A stretch of DNA of 42,498 nt from a virus. Both the position numbers and the translations under genes were made by a program. The DNA lies in IMG/VR virus record IMGVR_UViG_3300046459_000078, positions 1 through 42,498 of that record; one strand, given 5' to 3'. Of the stretch, positions 12,480 through 19,816 are shown piece by piece; position 1 is the stretch's first letter; each line of letters starts with the position of its first letter. The notes beneath the pieces are model-generated. The model searched no databases. It saw only the letters and a list, made by a program, of their open reading frames with translations, and was not told the DNA's origin.

Positions 12480-14912
12480 ATGACCACGAACACATCCAGC
12501 ATCGACCTCCAAGCCCTCCAAATCGAACTCGAAGAGGAATCGATTGGTCTCGGGATGAAGCGCTACAACGAAGCCCTGAAGCAGGGTGAAGACATGATGC
12601 CTCCTGGTCTTCAGATGATTAAGGCAGCCGTGGAGCCCACCGCCCTTGTCATTGACAAATTCATTGAGGATGGTCTGTCAGGCAAGGCCAACCGCTCGGT
12701 AGGCGTGGTTCGCTTCCTTGACCAGTTCCCTGACCGCAAGCTGGTGGCATTCGTCACAGCAAAGGTGGTCATGAACCACATCTCCAGCATGTCGATGGTC
12801 GGTGCTGTTGCTGGTGACATCGCCAACCGCCTCGAAGATTGTCTGAACTTTGACGAGCTCAAGAAGGCTGAACCGGCCCTCTATAAGCAACTGCTGAAGA
12901 AGATTGAGAACTCCCGCGATGAGCGCCACCGCCACATCGTGCTCCGTGTGCAGCAGAAGTACGCCAAGGTGGTCCCGATTAAATGGGGCAAGTCGGAGAA
13001 GGTACGCCTGGGTATGGCCCTCATCTCGATGTTCCAGGAAGCTACGGGCCTTGTGGAGGTCCAGACCTTCGTCCGTGGCGCCAATGACACCCCGCACATC
13101 GTGGTTCCCACTGAAGAGACCGCCAAGTGGCTCGCCAACGGCCACGCTCGGTGTGCCCTTATGTCCCCTATGGCGATGCCTATGGTGGTCAAGCCGCGCC
13201 CCTGGACCAGCCCGTTCGGTGGTGGCTACCTGACCAAGCCGATGCGCTTCCCGCTCATCAAGACTGGCAACCGAAACTACCTGGAGGACCTGAAGCAGGT
13301 CTCCATGCCGATGGTCTACAAGGCCGTCAATGCCCTCCAAGACACCCCGTGGGCCATCAACACGGCCATCCTGCATGTGATGAAGGAAGTCTGGGACAAC
13401 GGTGGCCGCCTCGGTAAGCTGCCCCACCGGGACCCGATGCCCCTCCCTACGAAGACCTTTGACCTCGATACGCCTGACCCGGAGGAGCTCAAGGCGTGGA
13501 AGAAGCAGGCAGCACAGGTGTATGAGGGCAACATCCGCGCAGCATCCAAGCGGGCCTCGATGTCCAGCAAGCTGTGGATGGCCGAGAAGTTCGAAAACAT
13601 CGAAGCCTTCTACTACGTTCACAATCTGGACTGGCGCGGCCGTGCGTACCCGGTGGCCACCTTCCTGAACCCGCAGGGTGCCGACAGTGACAAGGCGCTC
13701 CTGCAGTTCTCGGAAGGGAAAGCACTGGGGGACAATGGTGCTCGCTGGTTGGCCATCCACGGCGCCAACACCTTCGGCATCGACAAGGTGACCTTCGATG
13801 AGCGTGTTCAGTGGGTCATCGACCATCAGGACCAAATCCTGGAGGCCGCTATCAACCCGCTGGACGGTTCCCGCTGGTGGGCCGATGCTGACAGCCCCTA
13901 TATGTTCCTGGCCTTCTGCTACGAGTGGCTCGCCCTCTCGATGCACACGGACCTTGGCAACAGCCAGCAGGACTTCGTAAGCCACCTCCCGTGCTCGTGG
14001 GATGGCGCATGTAATGGCCTGCAGAACTTCTCGGCCCTCCTTCGGGATGAAGTGGGCGGTGCTGCGGTTGGCTTGGTCCCCAGCGATAAGCCGAGTGACA
14101 TCTACAGTGAAGTGGCGAAGGCCGCCAACATGCTGATGCAGGCTGACGCTGACGAAGGTATCGAACTGGGCCAGAAGTGGGCCGGTAAGATGACCCGCAA
14201 GCTCTCCAAGCCCAACACCATGACCACGCCTTACGGTGCCACCAAGCGTGGGATGTGTCAGCAGATTGAAGGTGTCTTCCAGAAGATGAAGGCTGATGGC
14301 GCTGAAGTCACTGCGGACCTGAAGGACTGCCAGTACCTCGCCAATACCAACTATCAGGCTATCGGCAAGGTGGTAGTGGCCGCTCACTTGGCTATGGACT
14401 GGCTGAAGGAAGCCGCACGGGTGGCAGCATCCAACGGCCTCCCGGTCCACTGGAATACCCCGAGTGGCCTGCTGGTGCTCCAGAGCTACCGTGAGCAGGT
14501 GGGCAAGCGCCTGGACATGGTGGTTGCTGGTGTGCGTGTGCAGCTCATGCTGAAGAGCGACGGTGACAAGCTGGATGGCCGTAAGCAATCTGCAGGCATC
14601 TCCCCGAACTTCATCCACTCGCTCGATGCGGCTCACATGATGCGCACGGTGGCCTACTGTATTGATGCAGGCATCTCGGACTTCGCAATGATCCATGACA
14701 GCTACGGTAGCCATGCGGGTTCCGCTGAGGCACTGCGGGATTGCCTGCGGGAAGCCTTCGTGGACCAGTACAGCGGTGATGTGCTGGCAGACTTCAAGGC
14801 TCAGTTGGTTGCCCAGTTGCCCGAAGCGCTGGCCGCTGAGATTCCCGAACTGCCCCCGATGGGCAACCTGGATTTGAATTTGGTCCTCCAATCGGAGTAT
14901 TTCTTTGCCTAA
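12480..14912 (+). CDS. Single-subunit T7-type RNA polymerase
   Basis: An 810-aa protein, against 883 in T7. The catalytic residues are Asp508 (WDGACNG), Lys577 and Tyr585 (KPNTMTTPYG) and Asp740 (MIHDSYG), matching T7 D537, K631, Y639 and D812. The specificity loop reads KRLDMVVAGVRVQ: Arg677, Asp679, Arg686 and Gln688 correspond to T7 R746, N748, R756 and Q758, with one residue fewer between. Asp in place of Asn748 is the T3-type state, and the promoters found here have the T3 -15 to -4 sequence. It transcribes middle and late genes. The C-terminus ends YFFA, like T7 FAFA. Confidence 0.95.
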   Translation: MTTNTSSIDLQALQIELEEESIGLGMKRYNEALKQGEDMMPPGLQMIKAAVEPTALVIDKFIEDGLSGKANRSVGVVRFLDQFPDRKLVAFVTAKVVMNHISSMSMVGAVAGDIANRLEDCLNFDELKKAEPALYKQLLKKIENSRDERHRHIVLRVQQKYAKVVPIKWGKSEKVRLGMALISMFQEATGLVEVQTFVRGANDTPHIVVPTEETAKWLANGHARCALMSPMAMPMVVKPRPWTSPFGGGYLTKPMRFPLIKTGNRNYLEDLKQVSMPMVYKAVNALQDTPWAINTAILHVMKEVWDNGGRLGKLPHRDPMPLPTKTFDLDTPDPEELKAWKKQAAQVYEGNIRAASKRASMSSKLWMAEKFENIEAFYYVHNLDWRGRAYPVATFLNPQGADSDKALLQFSEGKALGDNGARWLAIHGANTFGIDKVTFDERVQWVIDHQDQILEAAINPLDGSRWWADADSPYMFLAFCYEWLALSMHTDLGNSQQDFVSHLPCSWDGACNGLQNFSALLRDEVGGAAVGLVPSDKPSDIYSEVAKAANMLMQADADEGIELGQKWAGKMTRKLSKPNTMTTPYGATKRGMCQQIEGVFQKMKADGAEVTADLKDCQYLANTNYQAIGKVVVAAHLAMDWLKEAARVAASNGLPVHWNTPSGLLVLQSYREQVGKRLDMVVAGVRVQLMLKSDGDKLDGRKQSAGISPNFIHSLDAAHMMRTVAYCIDAGISDFAMIHDSYGSHAGSAEALRDCLREAFVDQYSGDVLADFKAQLVAQLPEALAAEIPELPPMGNLDLNLVLQSEYFFA

Positions 14913-14951
14913 GGCGTTCCACTTGCGTATGTGTTTCTGATGCGCAAGGGC

Positions 14952-14970
14952 TAAACCCTCACTCTCGCAG
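14952..14970 (+). promoter_or_regulatory. Phage RNA polymerase promoter P3
   Basis: TAAACCCTCACTCTCGCAG, one base (-14) different from P1, P2 and P5. +1 is predicted at G14967. An intrinsic terminator begins only 14 nt downstream. Confidence 0.85.
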
Positions 14971-14980
14971 AACCAAACGG

Positions 14981-15005
14981 CCCTCATCTTCGGATGGGGG
15001 TTTTT
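14981..15005 (+). terminator. Intrinsic terminator after RNA polymerase
   Basis: CCCTCATC-TTCG-GATGGGGG (14981-15000) with one wobble pair, then five Ts. Its place after the polymerase gene matches the T7 early terminator TE, which ends host-polymerase transcripts. Confidence 0.85.
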
Positions 15006-15022
15006 CAATTGGAGAACCCCTG

Positions 15023-15250
15023 ATGAACATTCGATTACTCAAGGCTGAGTGGAGCGCTCCACAGAACGGCTACCTCACTTACCAAATCCTGATCCTGAAC
15101 GGGCCTATCAAGACTGGCGCTGTCCACCGCGCTTCCCGCTGCGTCCACGAGATGACCTACAAGGAACGGCGTGGGGACATCGAAGCGGATGTACGGAAGG
15201 CGATGGGGGAGATGGTCATGGATGCCCTCTTCGCAAAAGGCCACGTCTAA
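15023..15250 (+). CDS. Middle protein, 75 aa, unknown
   Basis: The ATG follows TTGGAGAACCCCTG, a good ribosome site. The product MNIRLLKAEWSAPQNGYLTY... looks like a small alpha/beta protein with a charged C-terminal helix. No domain is recognised. Its stop codon forms the first bases of promoter P4, so gene and promoter overlap. Confidence 0.6.
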   Translation: MNIRLLKAEWSAPQNGYLTYQILILNGPIKTGAVHRASRCVHEMTYKERRGDIEADVRKAMGEMVMDALFAKGHV

Positions 15251-15266
15251 ACCCTCACTCTCGCAG
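15248..15266 (+). promoter_or_regulatory. Phage RNA polymerase promoter P4
   Basis: TAAACCCTCACTCTCGCAG, identical to P3 and followed by the same AACCAAAC. +1 is at G15263. It drives the small-gene/SSB/replication operon. Confidence 0.85.
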
Positions 15267-15306
15267 AACCAAACCGCTGTCCCAAATTTCCCCCAAGGAC
15301 CACCTC

Positions 15307-15480
15307 ATGAAATCCAACGCTGTAGCAGTAGTCCGCACCCTGAACACCGTAGGCGGCAAGCGTGCTGGCGCTAAGCACACCCGCAAGTTGAACCGCTTTG
15401 CTCGCAAGCATGGCTTCGTGACCTTCGTGGCTATGAAGGCTGACTTCGAGCTGCGCACACAAGGACTGGTGCAAGCATGA
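15307..15480 (+). CDS. Small basic protein, 57 aa, unknown
   Basis: ATG 15307, TGA 15478-15480 overlapping the next ATG. The product is strongly basic in the middle (GGKRAGAKHTRKLNRFARKHG), which suggests nucleic-acid binding, but no family is recognised. It is the first gene after promoter P4. Confidence 0.6.
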   Translation: MKSNAVAVVRTLNTVGGKRAGAKHTRKLNRFARKHGFVTFVAMKADFELRTQGLVQA

Positions 15481-15692
15481 AGACCCTTTTCGTAACCAAC
15501 CCAGGATTCCAGCCGTTCACCTTCAGCGTCACTGTGGAGACCAAGGAAGAAGCTGAGATGCTCCGCACCCTCTACTCAGAAAGCCAAGCGCTCTGCAACA
15601 CGCTCCACGAAGAGACCGGGTGCGACCGGTACAGCGCGAATGACCTCTTCGAAGCTCTGGGGAGCCCCGCTCAACAAGTCCTCTCACGATGA
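15477..15692 (+). CDS. Middle protein, 71 aa, unknown
   Basis: Coupled to the gene before (ATGA) and after (ATGA at 15689). An N-terminal strand-rich part (MKTLFVTNPGFQPFTFSVTV) is followed by helices (EEAEMLRTLYSESQAL). No domain is recognised. Confidence 0.6.
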   Translation: MKTLFVTNPGFQPFTFSVTVETKEEAEMLRTLYSESQALCNTLHEETGCDRYSANDLFEALGSPAQQVLSR

Positions 15693-15949
15693 ACAAAGAC
15701 CAACTCAACTCAATCATCTCCTTCCACGCCGTGGAGTCCGCATACGCTGCCGTATCGGCCATCCAAAGCTACCCGAGGCACAAGCAGGTGGCTGGCGTAG
15801 CGGTGCTCTTCACGGTCATCTGCGAGGAGCTCAAGTTGGACCCCAGCGAACTCATCAGCAAGGCCACGAGGGTGGCTAAGGACGCCGATGGGTTCTTTAC
15901 GCGGGAGACCAAGGCCCTCCGTGATTACGTTAAAGGTGAACTGAAGTGA
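15689..15949 (+). CDS. Middle protein, 86 aa, unknown
   Basis: An all-helical-looking protein (NSIISFHAVESAYAAVSAIQ..., then a C-terminal DADGFFTRETKALRDYVKGEL helix). It is coupled on both sides by 4-nt overlaps. This layout resembles many short phage proteins without a known role. Confidence 0.6.
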   Translation: MNKDQLNSIISFHAVESAYAAVSAIQSYPRHKQVAGVAVLFTVICEELKLDPSELISKATRVAKDADGFFTRETKALRDYVKGELK

Positions 15950-16086
15950 ACGAACCGCTCATTACCGGCATCTTGCAAGAACTGCAGCGCGTGGATGGCC
16001 AAATCGATGCTCTCTATGAGTACCGCTCGGTCCTCGCACTGGAACTCGAAGCCGCCGAACAAGAACCCCAAGGAGACCAAGCATGA
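15946..16086 (+). CDS. Small protein, 46 aa, GTG start, unknown
   Basis: GTG 15946 overlaps the previous stop (GTGA) and the product ends at TGA 16084-16086 over the next ATG. It looks like a single amphipathic helix (ITGILQELQRVDGQID... ALELEAAEQE) with coiled-coil character. Position and overlaps support it. Confidence 0.5.
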   Translation: MNEPLITGILQELQRVDGQIDALYEYRSVLALELEAAEQEPQGDQA

Positions 16087-16235
16087 CCTACCACGACTAC
16101 CTCATCTGCCAAGCAGAAGCTCACTGGGCAGCAGCCCGCGCACTCCCCCAGCCGCTGCTCCACACGATGCTCAATGAAGGCATCAATGTGGACCAAGAGC
16201 AACGCATGTTCAACCTCACCAACCAAGGCATCTAA
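16083..16235 (+). CDS. Small protein, 50 aa, unknown
   Basis: ATG 16083, stop TAA 16233-16235 directly before the SSB start. A helical polypeptide (MTYHDYLICQAEAHWAAARA...). No domain is recognised. The unbroken chain of 4-nt overlaps from 15477 through here supports a real operon. Confidence 0.55.
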   Translation: MTYHDYLICQAEAHWAAARALPQPLLHTMLNEGINVDQEQRMFNLTNQGI

Positions 16236-16937
16236 ATGGCAACCGACAAGAAACCCGCAGTAGTTAAAGGCACGACCCCCCGTGGCGTGTTTGTGTTCCC
16301 CGCTGTGACCGCACCCGACTACGGCAACGCAGCCTTCCCGAAGCCGGATGGCGAGTACAAAGTCAACCTTCGCCTCACCGAAGAGGAAGCTGAGCCGCTG
16401 ATTAAGAAGCTCACGCCGATTTACGAGCAGGCGCACAAGGATGGGCAGGAAGCATTCGAGGCGCTCCCGGTTGCCAATCGCAAGAAGCTGCGCAATGGCT
16501 TTCAGATGAACGATATGCACGAAACGGAATACGACAAGGAAACGGAAGAACCCACGGGTTACGTCATCTTCAAATTCAAGTCCAAGGCATCGGGCAAGAA
16601 CAAGAAAGGTGACACGTGGACCCGCAAGCCCGGGATTTTTAACGCGAAAGGTGTCGCGCTGAAGAACCCCCCGCAAGTGTGGGGCGGCACAGAAGGAAAG
16701 GTTTCGTACTCGGTCAATCCGTACTTCATCCCGGGTACTGGCGTGGCAGGCATCTCGCTCCGCTTGGAAGCCGTTCAGATTCTCGAACTGGTATCCGCAG
16801 GCTCCAAGAGCGCATCGGCATACGGCTTCGGTCAGGAAGATGGCTACGATGAGGCTGATGAGTTCCCGGCTGGTGATGCTGAGGAAGGCACTGAAGGCGC
16901 CACTGGTGCTGCTCCCGCAGGTGACGACGAGTTCTAA
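16236..16937 (+). CDS. Single-stranded DNA-binding protein (T7 gp2.5-like)
   Basis: A 233-aa protein, against 232 in T7 gp2.5, with an OB-fold-type core that starts [15 protein letters not shown]. Its very acidic C-terminal tail ends DDEF. The final aromatic residue and acidic tail are the known contact points of gp2.5 with T7 DNA polymerase and helicase. It coats single-stranded DNA at the fork and coordinates the replisome. It lies directly upstream of endonuclease I with a one-base TAATG overlap, as in T7. Confidence 0.88.
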   Translation: MATDKKPAVVKGTTPRGVFVFPAVTAPDYGNAAFPKPDGEYKVNLRLTEEEAEPLIKKLTPIYEQAHKDGQEAFEALPVANRKKLRNGFQMNDMHETEYDKETEEPTGYVIFKFKSKASGKNKKGDTWTRKPGIFNAKGVALKNPPQVWGGTEGKVSYSVNPYFIPGTGVAGISLRLEAVQILELVSAGSKSASAYGFGQEDGYDEADEFPAGDAEEGTEGATGAAPAGDDEF

Positions 16938-17389
16938 TGGCTCGTGCTGGATACGGTGCGCGGCACGTTCAAGCTGCGTATCGCTCTGGTTTGGAGGAGG
17001 CTGTTGCTGAACAGCTCCTTCAGGCTGGAGTGGTTGCCGCATACGAGAGCTATAAGGTTCCGTATGTGACCCCCGAAACACCGCATTTCTATACGCCGGA
17101 TTGGGTCCTTCCCAACGGTATCGTCATTGAAACCAAGGGCCGCCTTGAGTGCGGGGACCGTAAGAAGCATGACCTAGTGCGTGCTCAGCATCCCCACCTC
17201 GAAGTCCGCTTCGTTTTCTCACGCTCCAAATCCACCATCTCCAAGACCAGCAAAACGACCTACGGAATGTGGGCCGAGAAGCGGGGCTATAAGTACTCAG
17301 ATAAATGGATTCCGCAAGAGTGGCTAGATGAGCCCGCAAATCCAGAATGGTTGGCAGCAGTTGCCAAGCTGAAGTGGACGGGAAAGTAA
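16937..17389 (+). CDS. Endonuclease I, Holliday-junction resolvase (T7 gp3-like)
   Basis: A 150-aa protein, against 149 in T7. Catalytic residues fall at the same numbers as in T7: Glu20 (SGLEE), Asp55 (YTPDWVLPNG), Glu65 and Lys67 (IETKG). It resolves branched DNA during packaging and degrades host DNA in T7. The reading frame overlaps the following HNH-like gene by 43 nt if that gene starts at 17347. Confidence 0.93.
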   Translation: MARAGYGARHVQAAYRSGLEEAVAEQLLQAGVVAAYESYKVPYVTPETPHFYTPDWVLPNGIVIETKGRLECGDRKKHDLVRAQHPHLEVRFVFSRSKSTISKTSKTTYGMWAEKRGYKYSDKWIPQEWLDEPANPEWLAAVAKLKWTGK

Positions 17390-17856
17390 AGCTGCAGCAC
17401 ACCGCAGATGGCCGAGTGTGTGGCCGCTGCGGACTACTCAAACCCTTCTCCGAGTACTACAAGAAGGTGGACAAGAAGAAAGGCTGGGAGGGATACCACT
17501 ACACATGCCGCTCCTGTGCGTATTCGTATCAGCTAGAGCGGGACCCCTATCACAATCTCCGTGCAGCGCTTGGCACCCGTAAGCGGGATGCAGTGAAAAA
17601 CGGAATCCCGTTCGACATCACGCTCGAAGACCTTCTCCCAGTCCCCACGCACTGCCCGGCACTTGGTATCCCGCTTTCCGTGGGCAAGGCAGGCGGCTCG
17701 GATTACTCGGTCTCTATTGATCGATTAATTCCTGCCGTTGGGTACGTTAAGGGGAATGTGGTCCTTATGTCTCTACGCGCAAACCGCATCAAGAACGATG
17801 CAACCCCAGCGGAGCTACGTCAGATAGCTTCGTTCATAGAGGAATTAACCAAATGA
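17347..17856 (+). CDS. HNH-like homing endonuclease, second copy
   Basis: 169 aa if started at ATG 17347; GTG 17374 is an alternative with less overlap with endonuclease I. It has a zinc-ribbon CGRC...CRSC near the N-terminus, a G.PFDITLEDL segment, C..LGIPL, and SIDRLIPAVGYVKGN followed by NRIKND. The same order is seen in the protein at 4575. Both sit directly against conserved DNA-metabolism genes, as free-standing homing endonucleases do. The downstream gene is coupled by ATGA. Confidence 0.7.
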   Translation: MVGSSCQAEVDGKVKLQHTADGRVCGRCGLLKPFSEYYKKVDKKKGWEGYHYTCRSCAYSYQLERDPYHNLRAALGTRKRDAVKNGIPFDITLEDLLPVPTHCPALGIPLSVGKAGGSDYSVSIDRLIPAVGYVKGNVVLMSLRANRIKNDATPAELRQIASFIEELTK

Positions 17857-18056
17857 AAGTCAAACACACCCAGAACGGCAACGTGAAGATCACCCTCACG
17901 CTGGAGCAGGCTTCACATCTGAAGACCCTCCTCAACGTCTCGCACTTCCTCATCCGCGATGAAGTTGATGAGTCATACACGGAGGCAAGCGAGGCGGTCA
18001 GCGGTAGCCTCTACGTGGCGTTGGATGAGGCAGGCGTGGACCGCCACTACGCCTGA
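17853..18056 (+). CDS. Protein, 67 aa, unknown
   Basis: Starts by ATGA overlap with the HNH-like gene and ends one base into the amidase ATG. N-terminal strands (KVKHTQNGNVKITLTLEQA) are followed by an acidic helix. No domain is recognised. Confidence 0.6.
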   Translation: MKVKHTQNGNVKITLTLEQASHLKTLLNVSHFLIRDEVDESYTEASEAVSGSLYVALDEAGVDRHYA

Positions 18057-18502
18057 TGTCCAAGCTGACCACTGACTCGGTGGTCTACATCGTAGTCCAT
18101 TCGAGTAACACTAAACCCCGTCAGAAAGTCAACAAAGCCTTCATCGAGCGCATCCACCGCCTCAAGGGGCGCCTGTGGGTCGGCTATCACTTCATCCTAG
18201 ACCGCAAAGGGAACATCGAAACGGGCCGCTCACTGGACCAAATCGGTGCCCACGCACCGGGATTCGATAGTCAATCCATCGGCATCTGCTTGGCTGGCGG
18301 TATGGACCAGGAAGGGAACCCCGCAGACAACTTCACGAAGGACCAGCGGGAGAACCTTCTGACTCTCCTCACGTACCTCCACAGGCAGTTCCCGCAGGCA
18401 ATCGTAGTGGGGCATCGGGACCTCCCTAACGCCAACACAAGTTGCCCGCAGTTCGATGTCAAACAGTTCCTCACGGAGGCTGGATATGTTCACCCGCTTT
18501 AA
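18056..18502 (+). CDS. N-acetylmuramoyl-L-alanine amidase (T7 gp3.5-like lysozyme)
   Basis: A 148-aa amidase_2-type zinc enzyme, against 151 aa in T7. Probable zinc ligands are His15 (VVHSS), His120 (GHRDL) and Cys130 (TSCPQFD). Tyr44 matches T7 Tyr46. The position of T7 Lys128 is Thr128, usual in other amidase_2 proteins. T7 gp3.5 both cuts peptidoglycan and binds RNA polymerase to repress transcription; whether this one does so is unknown. A separate GH24 endolysin is encoded at 21867, so lysis may not be its main duty. Confidence 0.88.
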   Translation: MSKLTTDSVVYIVVHSSNTKPRQKVNKAFIERIHRLKGRLWVGYHFILDRKGNIETGRSLDQIGAHAPGFDSQSIGICLAGGMDQEGNPADNFTKDQRENLLTLLTYLHRQFPQAIVVGHRDLPNANTSCPQFDVKQFLTEAGYVHPL

Positions 18503-18578
18503 AGCATGGCTGAGCGAGGAGCTCCGCAAGCTGTTCGACCAGCCGTACATCAGCTACAGCAAATCGTTTTCGTACTAA
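18486..18578 (+). CDS. Small protein, 30 aa, unknown
   Basis: ATG 18486 inside the end of the amidase gene, with GGAGG (18475-18479) 6 nt upstream; the stop is TAA 18576-18578. The product (MFTRFKAWLSEELRKLFDQP...) is an amphipathic basic helix with an aromatic tail. A strong ribosome site is the main support. Confidence 0.45.
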   Translation: MFTRFKAWLSEELRKLFDQPYISYSKSFSY

Positions 18579-18647
18579 CCCACTAAGTCCTCTCTAGGCG
18601 GCCTGCCCATTCCCCGGGTAGGTACAAACACATCTAAAGGTATCCAC

Positions 18648-19283
18648 ATGAGCAAGTCAGTCAGCAACAACGTGTTCAAGAAGAAATCGGGCATCCAGAA
18701 CATCCAGGCTTATCTGGAGTCGGGCCGCAGCATCACCCCTCTGGAAGCCCTGAGCAACTTCGGCATCTTCCGGTTGGCTACGGCCATCGATACGCTCCGC
18801 AAGCGGGGTCTCAACATCGAAACGGAGATGAAGAAGGACCCGAACGGGAAGACCTATGCGCGCTATGTGCTGGGTGAAGAGAAGGTTGCAGAGGTGGCCC
18901 CGAAGTTCAACGTGGGTGACCGGGTTCGCGTGACCACAAGCACGCAAAGCCACTGGTACCGCGCAGGTGATGAAGGCGTAGTAGCTGCGCAGGACGCCTA
19001 CGGCGTGGACGTGGTGTTTGACACGGGACACGGAGCTACAGGCAACCCGGGCAATACGCGCTGGTGGGCCTACGCAGACGAGCTCACCCTGCTCCCCGCA
19101 GAGGCCCCCAAGAAGGAACTGAAGGTGGGCGCTCGGGTTCGCACGTTCGCGTTCACTGGTGCAGGTGAGGAAGCCACGGTGGCCTCCGTGTACACCGGGG
19201 GTCAAGGGTACGACTGGCGCATCCGCTGTGATGGTGTCTCGTACACCCATCCGGTTCACGCGCATGAACTGGAGGTCATCTAA
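18648..19283 (+). CDS. HTH-type DNA-binding protein with two SH3/KOW-like repeats
   Basis: A 211-aa protein. Residues about 14-60 (IQNIQAYLESGRSITPLEAL, then NFGIFRLATAIDTLRKRGLN) resemble the phage helix-turn-helix domain HTH_39. Two similar beta-barrel-like units follow, near 87-150 (FNVGDRVRV..., ending WAYADELTLLP) and 157-211 (LKVGARVRTF..., ending HAHELEVI). These look like duplicated SH3/KOW folds. It lies among replication genes and could be a DNA-bound accessory or regulatory factor. The family assignment is by eye. Confidence 0.6.
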   Translation: MSKSVSNNVFKKKSGIQNIQAYLESGRSITPLEALSNFGIFRLATAIDTLRKRGLNIETEMKKDPNGKTYARYVLGEEKVAEVAPKFNVGDRVRVTTSTQSHWYRAGDEGVVAAQDAYGVDVVFDTGHGATGNPGNTRWWAYADELTLLPAEAPKKELKVGARVRTFAFTGAGEEATVASVYTGGQGYDWRIRCDGVSYTHPVHAHELEVI

Positions 19284-19468
19284 TGACAGCCCTCCGCACC
19301 GCATTCGAAGACGCCATTGAACTCACGGTCCCCACGGACCTCAGTGTGCGCATCTGGGAGGCCCTCCTGAAGAAGCCTAAGACATCCCGTGACACCCAAC
19401 GCGGCTACTCGACCACCATCGGGTTCCGCACGTACAGCCAACTGAAGAACCAAGGGGTACTGGAATGA
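19283..19468 (+). CDS. Protein, 61 aa, unknown
   Basis: Overlaps the previous stop (TAATG) and the next start (ATGA). The acidic N-terminal half and basic C-terminal half (KKPKTSRDTQRGYSTT) give it a mixed charge. No domain is recognised. Confidence 0.55.
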   Translation: MTALRTAFEDAIELTVPTDLSVRIWEALLKKPKTSRDTQRGYSTTIGFRTYSQLKNQGVLE

Positions 19469-19611
19469 GCGCATCCGTGATTCAAGAACTGCACGACCGC
19501 ATCGCGGAGCTGGAGGCTGAGGTCCAGCAGCTTGAGTGGGACTTAAGTAACGCCGAGGACGCCATCGCTGACCTTGAGTGCGAAATCCAGGACATCCAAG
19601 CACATGACTAA
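19465..19611 (+). CDS. Small coiled-coil protein, 48 aa
   Basis: ATG 19465, stop TAA 19609-19611. The product (IQELHDRIAELEAEVQQLEW...) shows regular heptads of Leu/Ile/Val and many Glu, a clear coiled coil. It overlaps the next gene, another acidic helical protein, by 8 nt. The pair may form a heteromeric coiled coil. Confidence 0.55.
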   Translation: MSASVIQELHDRIAELEAEVQQLEWDLSNAEDAIADLECEIQDIQAHD

Positions 19612-19816
19612 CTCCCAAGCTACATACATCTCGGACCTCGAAGACGCCATCGTTGAAGCGGAGTGGGAAGTAGAGGACCTGAAGGCATCCATCCGTGAAG
19701 CTGCGGAGGAAGGCGGGGATACGTGGATTTTCTCGCAGATGCTTGAGCACGCTGAAAAGGTCCTGAAGGAACTCCAAGAGGACCTTGATGTGGCTGAAGA
19801 GGCCTACGACCGCTGA
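19604..19816 (+). CDS. Acidic helical protein, 70 aa
   Basis: ATG 19604, inside the end of the previous gene. The product (MTNSQATYISDLEDAIVEAE... and KVLKELQEDLDVAEEAYDR) is acidic and helical with coiled-coil character, and resembles its upstream neighbour in composition. It ends one base into the primase-helicase start. Confidence 0.55.
   Translation: MTNSQATYISDLEDAIVEAEWEVEDLKASIREAAEEGGDTWIFSQMLEHAEKVLKELQEDLDVAEEAYDR

Noticed and set aside
12678-15008. Very long (776-codon) open frame on the minus strand opposite RNA polymerase
   Set aside because: It mirrors the GC-rich codon use of the real polymerase gene; its translation is rich in His/Leu/Val with no motif, and it has no ribosome site.
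16014-17081. 355-codon minus-strand frame opposite SSB and endonuclease I
   Set aside because: Both + strand genes are certain by catalytic residues; the minus frame is a codon-bias shadow.
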